DNA from: Gammaproteobacteria bacterium
GTDB lineage: Bacteria > Pseudomonadota > Gammaproteobacteria > UWMA-0217
NCBI GenBank assembly: GCA_027031685.1
Contig: JALVPS010000157.1
Coordinates: 1 to 5,902 of the forward strand
Direction of reading: 5' to 3'
Length of the DNA: 5,902 nt
Shown here: positions 1 to 5,902 of the stretch, piece after piece
How the letters are laid out: each line of letters opens with the position of its first letter
How positions within the stretch are numbered: position 1 is the first letter of the stretch
Notes under the pieces: generated by a model
What the model saw: only the letters and a program-made list of their open reading frames with translations
Told to the model about the DNA's origin: nothing
Database searches by the model: none
Position numbers and translations under genes: made by a program

Positions 1-149
1 GTGGGGGCCTGGGGGTTGATGTCGCGGAAGGCGGTGACGTCGTCGTTCTCCAGCACGATGTCGGCGTTCATCTCGCCGCGGGCGATCTTGCAGAAGATGC
101 AGTCGGCGTGGCTGTCGGGCGGGGTGTCGTTGGGGGTGGTTTCGCTCAT
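1..149 (-). CDS. hinT: HIT-family (histidine triad) nucleotide-binding protein, N-terminal part only
   Basis: This is the first 49 codons of a gene that runs off the left edge of the window. The family hydrolyses nucleotide phosphoramidates and related purine nucleotide conjugates in the cytoplasm. The translation shows the typical HIT opening: a CIFCKIARGE segment at residues 17-26, then IVLENDDVTAFRDINPQAP at 31-49, which matches the E. coli HinT pattern of DIVY...VTAFRDISPQAP. The catalytic HxHxH motif would lie beyond the window, so it cannot be checked. About 14 residues precede the point where shorter family members begin, rich in T, P, D and S. The two cysteines at 17 and 20 recall zinc-binding HIT proteins. 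The ATG is chosen because a perfect AAGGAGG lies 7 bases before it. It starts 23 bases after the recR stop, so it is probably the last known member of the dnaX operon. The family call is firm; the exact symbol is less so. Confidence 0.88.
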   Translation of the reverse strand, partial: MSETTPNDTPPDSHADCIFCKIARGEMNADIVLENDDVTAFRDINPQAP

Positions 150-156
150 GGTGGGT

Positions 157-163
157 CCTCCTT
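157..163 (-). promoter_or_regulatory. Strong Shine-Dalgarno site for the HIT-family gene
   Basis: The minus strand reads AAGGAGG, followed by a 7-base spacer and the ATG at 149. It is the best ribosome binding site in the window and lies wholly in the 23-base gap between recR and the HIT gene. This suggests the HIT gene is translated independently of recR, unlike recR itself, which appears coupled to ybaB. Confidence 0.8.
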
Positions 164-172
164 TTTAGCAGT

Positions 173-769
173 TTAGTATCGGGTGCGCCCTTCGAAGGCG
201 CGGGTAAGGGTCTGGCTGTCGACGTATTCCAGCTCGCCGCCGAAGGGGACGCCCTGGGCGATGCGGCTGGTGGTGACGCCGTGCCGGCGCGCCATTTCGC
301 CGATATAGTGGGCGGTGACCTCCCCCTCCACGGTGGGGTTGGTGGCCAGGATGATCTCGCGGACGTGGCCCTCCGCCAGGCGCCGGTCGAGGCGGTCCAG
401 GCCCAGGTCTTCCGGGCCGATGCCGTCCAGGGGCGAGAGGTGGCCCATGAGCACGAAGTAGTAGCCGCGGAAGGCGGACGACTGTTCGATGGCCAGCACG
501 TCGGCGGGGTTTTCCACCACGCACAGCAGCTCGCGGTTGCGCGCCGGGTTGCTGCAGATTTCGCAGCGTTCGTGTTCGGTGAAAGTGCGGCAGTCGGCGC
601 AGTGGCCGACGCGGGTGAGGGCCTGCTCCAGCACCTGGGCCAGGCGGCGGCCCCCGCTGCGATCCCGCTCCAGCAGGTGGAAGGCCATGCGCTGGGCGGT
701 CTTGGGCCCCACCCCGGGCAGGCAGCGCAGGGCGTCCATGAGCTGCTGCAGCAGGGGGGCGTCGCTCAC
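173..769 (-). CDS. recR: Recombination mediator protein RecR
   Basis: RecR works with RecO (and RecF) to load RecA onto SSB-coated single-stranded DNA at gaps, in the RecFOR repair pathway. The protein is 198 residues, against about 200 in E. coli. It shows the N-terminal helix-hairpin-helix segment (LRCLPGVGPKTAQRMAFHLL, residues 14-33). The zinc finger has its four cysteines at 57, 60, 69 and 72. The Toprim domain begins at CVVENPADVLAIEQ (83-96) and continues through MGHLSPLDGIGPEDLGLDRL. The C-terminal GVPFGGELEYVD motif is at 173-184. The start is GTG: its first residues (MSDAPLLQQLM) align with E. coli MQTSPLLTQLM, while the next methionine, at residue 11, would remove conserved sequence. 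Only 4 bases separate it from the ybaB stop and the Shine-Dalgarno match is poor, so translational coupling to ybaB is likely. The gene ends in TAA. Confidence 0.97.
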   Translation of the reverse strand: MSDAPLLQQLMDALRCLPGVGPKTAQRMAFHLLERDRSGGRRLAQVLEQALTRVGHCADCRTFTEHERCEICSNPARNRELLCVVENPADVLAIEQSSAFRGYYFVLMGHLSPLDGIGPEDLGLDRLDRRLAEGHVREIILATNPTVEGEVTAHYIGEMARRHGVTTSRIAQGVPFGGELEYVDSQTLTRAFEGRTRY

Positions 770-773
770 CCCG

Positions 774-1088
774 TCAGAACGGCAGGTTGAGGCCCGCCGG
801 CAGCCCGGCGGTGAGGCCGGCCATCTTTTCCTTGGTGGCCGCCTCCACCTTGTGCACGGCGTCGTTGACGGCCGCCGCCACCAGGTCTTCCAGCATCTCG
901 CGGTCGTCCATCACGGCGTCGTCGATATGCACGCGGCGCACCTCGTGCTTGCCGGTCATCACCACCTGCACCATGCCGCCGCCCGACTGGCCGGTCACCT
1001 CCATGCGCGCCAGCTCCTCCTGGGCCTTGAGCATGGTCTCCTGCATCTTTTGGGCCTGTTTCATGAGATTGCCCAGACCGCCTTTCAT
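774..1088 (-). CDS. ybaB: YbaB/EbfC family nucleoid-associated protein
   Basis: Members of this family are small dimeric DNA-binding proteins thought to act as nucleoid-associated factors; the precise role is not settled. The gene almost always sits between dnaX and recR, as here. The 104-residue product shows the family pattern: MKGGLGNLMKQAQKMQE at the start, a long amphipathic helix to about residue 30, the central strand segment VTGQSGGGMVQVVMTGKHEVRRVHID (31-56), then a second helix (LEDLVAAAVNDAVHKVEAATKEKM, about 66-89). The last 15 residues are rich in glycine, leucine and alanine. The length is close to that of E. coli YbaB (109). The ATG has a good upstream GAGGTGA. It lies 17 bases after the dnaX stop and 4 bases before the recR GTG, so it is the middle gene of a dnaX-ybaB-recR operon. 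Confidence 0.96.
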   Translation of the reverse strand: MKGGLGNLMKQAQKMQETMLKAQEELARMEVTGQSGGGMVQVVMTGKHEVRRVHIDDAVMDDREMLEDLVAAAVNDAVHKVEAATKEKMAGLTAGLPAGLNLPF

Positions 1089-1095
1089 GTGTGCA

Positions 1096-1102
1096 TCACC
1101 TC
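1096..1102 (-). promoter_or_regulatory. Shine-Dalgarno site for ybaB
   Basis: The minus strand reads GAGGTGA, complementary to the end of 16S rRNA, with 7 bases to the ATG at 1088. It lies in the 17-base gap after the dnaX stop codon and supports the chosen ybaB start. Confidence 0.7.
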
Positions 1103-1105
1103 TCG

Positions 1106-2728
1106 TCAGTCGTTTTCGGGTTGGATGGAGCCGGGGACGAGATCGGCGTCGAAGGTTTCCTTCAGGCCCTTGACCACCGGATCAGACTCGATGGCCGCCT
1201 CGGCCGCCAGTTGGCGGGCCCGGGCCTCGCGCCGGGCGCGCGCCGCGGGCGAGTCGGGGGCCGCCTCGTCGATCTGCACGTGCACCTTCACCGGCCGGCC
1301 CCAGTAGTCGCCCAGGGCGGCGCCCAGCCGGGCCAGGGCGGCGTCGCTCAGCAGCGACTCGTGCTGGCTGGCCAGGCGCAGCTCGACGCGCCCGCCCTTC
1401 ACGGCCACCAGGCTGCAATGGTGGGCCAGCTGGCGGGTGACGCCGGTGAGCGAGAGCTGGCCCAGGATGGCCTCCCAGTCGGCCTCGTCGACAGTGTCGG
1501 TCGGGGGCGGCGGGGCCGGAGCCGCCCTCGGCGCGGCGGGCGGTGGCGAGGCATCGGGTATGGCCGGACGGGACGCCCCAGCCCCGGCCCCGGCCGGTGC
1601 AGAGGCCGGCACCGCCGGACCCTGTGCGGTGGCCGGGGCCGCCTCCACCGGGCGGAAGGCCAGCATGCGCAGCAAGGCCATCTCCAGGGCCAGGCGGCCG
1701 TCGGGCACCAGCGGCAGGTCGCGCCGCGCGCGCAGGGCGATCTCGTAGCAGAGCTGCACGTCCTCCGGGGCCATGAGCGAGGCCAGGGCGCTCAGCTCGT
1801 GGCCATCCTCCGGCAGCAGGTCCAGGCTGTCCGGCACCTGCTGCACCAGGGCGATGTCGTGCAGCAGGGTGACCAGCCCGGCCAGGATACCGTCGTAGTC
1901 GGGCGCCAGCTGGTCCAGGGCGGCGGCGTGCTGCATGGCCATGGCGGCGTCGCCGGCGGCCACGGCGTCCATGAGCTGGAACAGGTAGCGGCGCGAGACG
2001 GTGCCCAGCATCTGCCCCACGTCGTCCTCGCGTACCGCGCCGTCGCCGAAGGCGATGGCCTGGTCCAGCAGGCTGAGGGCATCGCGCAGGCTGCCCTCGG
2101 CGGCGCGCGCCAGCAGGCGCAGGGCGGCCGGCTCGTGTTCCACCCCCTCGGCGGCCAGCACGTGCGCCAGGTGCTCGGCGATGAGCCGCTCCGGCACGCG
2201 CTTGAGGTTGAACTGCAGGCAGCGGGAGAGGACGGTGACGGGCAGTTTCTGCGGGTCGGTGGTGGCCAGCAGGAACTTGACGTGCGGGGGCGGCTCCTCG
2301 AGCGTCTTGAGCAGGGCGTTGAAGCTGTGCGTGGACAGCATGTGCACCTCGTCGATGAGGTACACCTTGAAGCGGCCGGCGGTGGGCGCGTACTGCACGT
2401 TGTCGAGCAGTTCGCGGGTGTCGTCCACCTTGGTGCGCGAGGCGGCGTCCACCTCGATGAGGTCCACGAAGCGGCCCTCGGCGATCTCCCGGCAGGCGCT
2501 GCACTCGCCGCAGGGATGGGCGGTGACGCCCTGCTCGCAGTTGAGGCACTTGGCCAGGATGCGCGCCAGGGTGGTCTTGCCCACCCCGCGCGTGCCGGTG
2601 AACAGGTAGGCGTGGTGCAGCCGCCCCTGCTCCAGGGCGTTGACCATGGCCCGCAGCACATGCTCCTGGCCGACGATCTCCTCGAAGCGGCCGGGACGCC
2701 ATTTGCGGGCGAGAACCTGGTAGCTCAT
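1106..2728 (-). CDS. dnaX: DNA polymerase III tau subunit (clamp loader ATPase)
   Basis: Tau is the motor of the sliding-clamp loader and, through its C-terminus, tethers the polymerase core and replicative helicase at the fork. The 540-residue product has an AAA+ module: Walker A GTRGVGKT (45-52), zinc cysteines at 64, 73, 76 and 79, Walker B VYLIDEVHML (122-131), sensor 1 LLATTDPQKLP (153-163), the SRC motif with its arginine at 169, and sensor 2 around GSLRDALSL (212-220). The collar domain runs to about 360. A proline/alanine-rich linker follows (361-412), then the C-terminal domain. This ends in GLKETFDADLVPGSIQP, typical of tau. It is shorter than E. coli tau (643). The ATG at 2728 is chosen because MSYQVLARKWRP is the conserved N-terminus; 26 in-frame codons upstream fall in the SRP RNA. 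No Shine-Dalgarno site precedes it, and no long A-run is present for a gamma frameshift. Confidence 0.97.
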   Translation of the reverse strand: MSYQVLARKWRPGRFEEIVGQEHVLRAMVNALEQGRLHHAYLFTGTRGVGKTTLARILAKCLNCEQGVTAHPCGECSACREIAEGRFVDLIEVDAASRTKVDDTRELLDNVQYAPTAGRFKVYLIDEVHMLSTHSFNALLKTLEEPPPHVKFLLATTDPQKLPVTVLSRCLQFNLKRVPERLIAEHLAHVLAAEGVEHEPAALRLLARAAEGSLRDALSLLDQAIAFGDGAVREDDVGQMLGTVSRRYLFQLMDAVAAGDAAMAMQHAAALDQLAPDYDGILAGLVTLLHDIALVQQVPDSLDLLPEDGHELSALASLMAPEDVQLCYEIALRARRDLPLVPDGRLALEMALLRMLAFRPVEAAPATAQGPAVPASAPAGAGAGASRPAIPDASPPPAAPRAAPAPPPPTDTVDEADWEAILGQLSLTGVTRQLAHHCSLVAVKGGRVELRLASQHESLLSDAALARLGAALGDYWGRPVKVHVQIDEAAPDSPAARARREARARQLAAEAAIESDPVVKGLKETFDADLVPGSIQPEND

Positions 2729-2780
2729 GGCGTGGTGGTCGGTGCGGTCCGGTGGGTGGCGGGGCGGCAAGGGAAAGCGG

Positions 2781-2886
<106 letters not shown>

Positions 2887-2891
2887 GCGGC

Positions 2892-2920
2892 AGTATATCA
2901 GACCGGCGCGCGGCGGCCAC
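2892..2920 (-). promoter_or_regulatory. Extended -10 sigma-70-type promoter of the SRP RNA gene
   Basis: The minus strand reads TGATATACT at 2892-2900, an extended -10 element (TG, one base, then TATACT, one mismatch from TATAAT). Counting 7 bases downstream places the transcript start at about 2885-2886. This is exactly where the 5' strand of the SRP RNA terminal helix begins. With a 17-base spacer the -35 hexamer would be GTGGCC (2915-2920), a poor match to TTGACA, so the TG extension probably compensates. It is also the only AT-rich island in this part of the window and probably serves dnaX-ybaB-recR by read-through. Confidence 0.75.
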
Positions 2921-2928
2921 GCGGCCGC
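2913..2928 (-). other. GC-rich perfect hairpin between tsaB and ffs
   Basis: GCGGCC and GGCCGC form a perfect 6-bp inverted repeat around a 4-base loop, 25 bases after the tsaB stop. There is no T-run after it, so it is not a standard intrinsic terminator. It might protect or mark the tsaB mRNA 3' end, or help Rho-dependent ending. It overlaps the expected -35 position of the ffs promoter. In DNA this GC-rich such repeats also arise by chance. Confidence 0.3.
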
Positions 2929-2952
2929 GGGGTGGCGCCCGGAGGACACCGC

Positions 2953-3639
2953 TCACCTGGGATGCTGGATGACCTGGTCGCGCAGGTACACCGGCAGGGC
3001 CTCGGCCGGGGGGACGGTCTCGCCGCGCGCCAGGGCGGCGGCCGCCAGGCGGGCCACGGCGGCGGCGTGCGGCAGGGCCTGGGGATCGGTGGCGCGCAGG
3101 CGCTCGCCGAGGCGGCGGGCCAGGGCCTCGCCGTGGGTGGCGAAGCCGCTGCCCACGCCGGCGCAGGGCGGCAGGTCCGCGGGCACCGGCACCTGCTCGG
3201 GGGCGATGACGCACTCGTCCTGCAGGGGCTCGGCCAGGCCGTCCTCGCCGCGCCGGTAGCAGCACCAGTACACCTCGCCCATGCGCGCGTCGCTGGCCGC
3301 CGCCACGGCGGCCAGCGAGGTCGCCTCCAGCCCGCCCTGGGCCAGCGCGGCCAGGGTGGAGACGGGCACCACGGGCAACCCGGCGCCGAGGGCGATGCCC
3401 TGCGCGGCGGCGGCGGCGATGCGCACGCCGGTGAAGGCGCCGGGGCCGCGGCCGAAGGCGACGGCGTCCAATGCGCGCACGTCGAGGCCGGCCTCGGCCA
3501 GCAGCGCGTCCAGCATGGGCAGCAGCAACTCGGCGTGGCGGCGCGGCGCCACCTGGAATCGCTCCAGCATCTGCCCGTCCAGGTAGAGGGCGGCGGAGCA
3601 GGCCTCGGTGGCGGTCTCGATGGCCAGCAGGCGGCTCAT
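2953..3639 (-). CDS. tsaB: tRNA threonylcarbamoyladenosine biosynthesis protein TsaB (YeaZ)
   Basis: TsaB is the partner and scaffold of TsaD in the complex (with TsaE and the TsaC product threonylcarbamoyl-AMP) that makes t6A at position 37 of tRNAs reading ANN codons. The 228-residue protein matches the family length (231 in E. coli). It has the ASKHA-fold opening MSRLLAIETATEACSAAL (residues 1-18), HAELLLPMLDALLAEAG (35-51) and the signature GRGPGAFTGVRIA (63-75; most relatives have S where this has A). It also has the SDARMGEVYW strand (116-125) and the conserved C-terminal PVYLRDQV (216-223). The ATG overlaps the yoaA stop as ATGA and no Shine-Dalgarno site is evident, so translation is probably coupled to yoaA. 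The yoaA-tsaB pairing is also found in E. coli. It is the last gene before the ffs promoter. Confidence 0.96.
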   Translation of the reverse strand: MSRLLAIETATEACSAALYLDGQMLERFQVAPRRHAELLLPMLDALLAEAGLDVRALDAVAFGRGPGAFTGVRIAAAAAQGIALGAGLPVVPVSTLAALAQGGLEATSLAAVAAASDARMGEVYWCCYRRGEDGLAEPLQDECVIAPEQVPVPADLPPCAGVGSGFATHGEALARRLGERLRATDPQALPHAAAVARLAAAALARGETVPPAEALPVYLRDQVIQHPR

Positions 3640-5549
3640 GACGCGGCCCGCAGGAAGTCGATGGCCGTCTGCCGGTCGGTGAGGTGGGGCATGTCGGGCA
3701 GGCTGGCCAGGAAGGCGCGACCGTAGCGCTTGCCGGTCAGGCGCGGGTCGCAGATGACCAGCAAGCCGCGGTCGGTGACGTCGCGGATGAGCCGCCCCAC
3801 CCCCTGCTTGAGGGTGATGACCGCCTGCGGCAGCTGGTAGTCCATGAAGGGGCTGCCGCCCTGTTCGCGCAGGGCCGCGAGGCGCGCCTCCAGCACCGGG
3901 TCGCCGGGGGCGGCAAAGGGCAGCCGGTCGATGACCACGCAGGACAGGGCGGCGCCGCGCACGTCCACCCCCTCCCAGAAGGCACTGGTGCCCAGCAGCA
4001 CGGCGTCGCCGGCGGCGGTGAAGCGCTGCAGCAGCTCGTGGCGGGTGCCCTCCCCCTGCACCAGCAGCGGCCGCCCGTCCAGGGCGTCGCGCAGCAGGCC
4101 GGCCGCCTCGCGCAGGGCACGGTAGCTGGTGCACAGCAGGAAGCTGCCGCCGGGGTTGGCGCGCAGCAGGGGCAGCACTTCGGCCACCCAGCGGGCGGTG
4201 TAGTCGGGCCGGTTGGGCTCGGGCAGGCCCGGCGGCAGGTAGAGGCGGGCGTGGCGGGCGTAGTCGAAGGGGCTGGCGTACTGGCGGGTGACGGCGTCCT
4301 CGATGCCCAGCCGGGCCAGGAAGTGGCTGAAGTCGTCACCCACCGCCAGGGTGGCGGAGGTGTAGATGCGCGCCGCCTCCAGCTGGCCCAGGCTGCGCTG
4401 CAGCAGGGGCGCCACGTCCAGCGGCGTGGCGTGGATGGCGAAGGTCTGGCGGTGGGTCTGGAACCACTGGATCCAGTCCGGCTGGGGGCTGCGCAGCTGG
4501 CGCAGCAGGCCCTGCAGCTCGGCGGCGCGGCGCAGGCCGGCCTGCAGCCCGGCGCTGGCCTCGGCCACCGGGTCGAGCAGGCCCTGCAGGGCGCCCAGGG
4601 CCTCGTCCAGGGCGGCCAGCTCGGCCTGCACGGCGTCCCGTTCCAGCATGGGCACCCAGGCGGCGCGCCGCTCCTCCCGGCCCAGGGCCAGGCGCAGGCG
4701 CTGCACGGCGCGGCCCAGGGCGTCCACCTGCCGCTGCAGCTCGCCCTCGTCCAGGCCGGCCACCAGCGGCTCGGCCAGCAGGTCCTGGCCCAGGGACTGC
4801 AAGCGGCGGGCGCTCAGGCTCTGGCCGAAGAACTGGCCGGCCACCTCGGCCAGCTGGTGGGCCTCATCCAGCACCAGGGTCTCGAAGGCCGGCAGCAGCT
4901 CGCCGAAGCCGGTCTCTTTGAGGGCCAGGTCGGCGCACAGCAGGTGGTGGTTGACGACCACGATGTCCGCCTCCTGGGCGGCGCGGCGGGCGCGGGCCAC
5001 GAAGCAGCCGGCGTAGCGGGGGCACTCGCCGCCCAGGCAGTTGTCGGCGGTGGCGGTGACCTGCGTCCACAGCGGGTGCTCCTCGGCCAGGGCGCCGAAC
5101 TCGGCGCGGTCGCCGCTGGCGGTGTGCTCGGCCCAGTCGGCCAGCTGGCGCAGGCGCCGCCAGTCCTCGTGGCCGCGCCGGCGGCTCTGCTGCAGGGCGT
5201 TCTCCAGGCGGTACTGGCAGAGGTAGTTGGCGCGGCCCTTGAGCAGGGCCACCTTGCGCGGCGAGCCCAGCGCCTCGCGCAGGGTGGGCAGGTCCTTGCG
5301 GTAGAGCTGGTCCTGCAGGTGGCGGGTGCCGGTGGAGACGATCACCCGCTGGTGGCCGAGCAGGGCCGGCACCAGGTAGGCGAAGGTCTTGCCGGTGCCG
5401 GTGCCCGCCTCCACCACCAGCGTGTGCCGGGCGCGCATGGCCTCGGCCACGTCCCGGGCCATGCGGATCTGCACCTCGCGCGGGGCGTAGCCCGGCAGCA
5501 CGCGGGACAGCGGCCCGCCGGCCCCCAGCACCGCACCGACGTCGTCCAC
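3636..5549 (-). CDS. yoaA: YoaA-type iron-sulfur ATP-dependent DNA helicase (DinG/XPD family)
   Basis: This is a superfamily 2, 5'-to-3' XPD-like helicase. E. coli YoaA aids repair of stalled forks and binds the Pol III chi subunit (HolC). The 637-residue product fits YoaA (636) better than DinG (716). Visible are the Q-motif region PGYAPREVQIRMA (19-31), Walker A EAGTGTGKT (47-55), VSTGT (71-75) and four presumed 4Fe-4S cysteines (111, 171, 176, 182, the last three in DNCLGGECPRYAGC). Also visible are VVNHHL (198-203), the DEAH box (228-231), TSAT (397-400), FWEGVDVRG (524-532) and motif VI QGVGRLIRD (582-590). Residues 245-360, rich in leucine and glutamine, look like the helical arch. The start is GTG at 5549, 7 bases after the TPR gene stop. 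The frame is open further upstream, but that part reads as arginine/proline-rich shadow sequence, overlaps the TPR gene and matches nothing in the family. Confidence 0.94.
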   Translation of the reverse strand: MDDVGAVLGAGGPLSRVLPGYAPREVQIRMARDVAEAMRARHTLVVEAGTGTGKTFAYLVPALLGHQRVIVSTGTRHLQDQLYRKDLPTLREALGSPRKVALLKGRANYLCQYRLENALQQSRRRGHEDWRRLRQLADWAEHTASGDRAEFGALAEEHPLWTQVTATADNCLGGECPRYAGCFVARARRAAQEADIVVVNHHLLCADLALKETGFGELLPAFETLVLDEAHQLAEVAGQFFGQSLSARRLQSLGQDLLAEPLVAGLDEGELQRQVDALGRAVQRLRLALGREERRAAWVPMLERDAVQAELAALDEALGALQGLLDPVAEASAGLQAGLRRAAELQGLLRQLRSPQPDWIQWFQTHRQTFAIHATPLDVAPLLQRSLGQLEAARIYTSATLAVGDDFSHFLARLGIEDAVTRQYASPFDYARHARLYLPPGLPEPNRPDYTARWVAEVLPLLRANPGGSFLLCTSYRALREAAGLLRDALDGRPLLVQGEGTRHELLQRFTAAGDAVLLGTSAFWEGVDVRGAALSCVVIDRLPFAAPGDPVLEARLAALREQGGSPFMDYQLPQAVITLKQGVGRLIRDVTDRGLLVICDPRLTGKRYGRAFLASLPDMPHLTDRQTAIDFLRAAS

Positions 5550-5556
5550 GGGCCGG

Positions 5557-5902
5557 TCAGATGCCGCCCTGGCGGTAGCCCAGGGCGCGCTGCGCGGCGG
5601 CCTCGGCCCCGGCCCGGTCGCCCCGCTCGGCGCGGGCGCGGGCGATGACCTGCCAGGCGCCGGCCAGCACGCGCCGGTCGCCACGCGCCAGGCCGATGGC
5701 CTTGCGGGCCATGGCCTCGGCCTGGCCGGGGCGTCCCTGCTGCAGGCGCAGCCGTGCCAGCAGCGCCCACAGGCGAGCATCGCGCGGGGCGATGCGCAGG
5801 CCGCGCTCCACCTGGGCCGCGGCCCGGTCCAGCTGGCCGGCCCGCGCCAGGCTGTCGGCGCGGTACATGAGGCTGGCCACCACCGGGTTGGCGGGCGGCG
5901 GG
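5557..5902 (-). CDS. TPR-repeat protein, C-terminal part only
   Basis: This gene enters from the right edge; 114 residues and the stop are visible. The fragment opens with PPPANPVVASLM and holds helical pairs of TPR type. Repeat one is at about residues 7-40 (YRADSLARAGQLDRAAAQVERGLRIAPRD) and repeat two at 41-74 (LWALLARLRLQQGRPGQAEAMARKAIGL). A degenerate third repeat runs from about 78 to 109 (WQVIARARAERGDRAGAEAAAQRAL). TPR arrays bind other proteins; no partner can be read from the sequence. TPR proteins of this kind are often lipoproteins, but a signal peptide would lie outside the window, so location is unknown. A GTG at 5883 and an ATG at 5871 are in frame, but the frame stays open to the edge and the NPVVASL lead-in looks like part of the protein, so a longer gene is favoured. 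It ends 7 bases before yoaA and is probably co-transcribed with it. Confidence 0.85.
   Translation of the reverse strand, partial: PPPANPVVASLMYRADSLARAGQLDRAAAQVERGLRIAPRDARLWALLARLRLQQGRPGQAEAMARKAIGLARGDRRVLAGAWQVIARARAERGDRAGAEAAAQRALGYRQGGI

Noticed and set aside
2953..4134. Long in-frame extension of tsaB into yoaA (393 codons)
   Set aside because: The extra part is an out-of-frame reading of the helicase gene; the TsaB N-terminus MSRLLAIETAT marks the true start at 3639.
3684..5648. Long plus-strand open frame of 654 codons opposite yoaA
   Set aside because: It lies antisense to a convincing helicase gene, has low-complexity composition (runs of G, A, Q, V, L) and no recognisable motif. 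It is the usual antisense shadow of GC-rich coding DNA.
5550..5780. N-terminal extension of yoaA from an upstream ATG at 5780
   Set aside because: The added 77 residues are arginine/proline/alanine-rich, overlap the TPR gene in another frame and match nothing in the family; the GTG at 5549 gives the expected length.

Overview
The window is an ordinary housekeeping stretch of a high-GC bacterial chromosome. The protein sequences look gammaproteobacterial: RecR, YbaB and the 637-residue YoaA-type helicase align closely by memory with their Escherichia coli counterparts. The very high GC content and the TPR-yoaA-tsaB and dnaX-ybaB-recR order would fit a Chromatiales / Ectothiorhodospiraceae-like organism. 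That placement is inference from style and gene order, and no taxonomic marker such as 16S is present.

Every supported gene lies on the minus strand, so the order of transcription runs from the high coordinates to the low. At the right edge is the C-terminal part of a TPR protein (5557-5902). Seven bases later starts yoaA, an iron-sulfur XPD/DinG-type helicase (3636-5549, GTG start). Its stop codon overlaps the start of tsaB (2953-3639), a subunit of the tRNA t6A machinery. A short gap follows with a GC-rich hairpin and a clear extended -10 promoter. That promoter drives the gene for the small bacterial signal recognition particle RNA (ffs, about 2781-2886). Next comes dnaX (1106-2728, clamp-loader tau subunit), then ybaB (774-1088), recR (173-769) and, at the left edge, the first 49 codons of a HIT-family protein (hinT-like).

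Two transcription units are the simplest reading: TPR-yoaA-tsaB, and ffs-dnaX-ybaB-recR-hinT. The second has gaps of 52, 17, 4 and 23 bases and no visible terminator inside it. Its themes are replication and repair (DnaX, YbaB, RecR) plus protein targeting (SRP RNA); the first joins DNA repair helicase activity and tRNA modification. The arrangement of SRP RNA just ahead of dnaX-ybaB-recR resembles the scr-dnaX-yaaK-recR order of Bacillus subtilis.

I found no mobile element, CRISPR array, tRNA, rRNA, phage gene or defence system. The points worth a second look are regulatory: an SRP RNA with no terminator leading into dnaX, a dnaX with neither a poly-A frameshift site nor a Shine-Dalgarno sequence, and a hairpin over the -35 region of the ffs promoter. 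No stretch over 300 bases lacks a gene.
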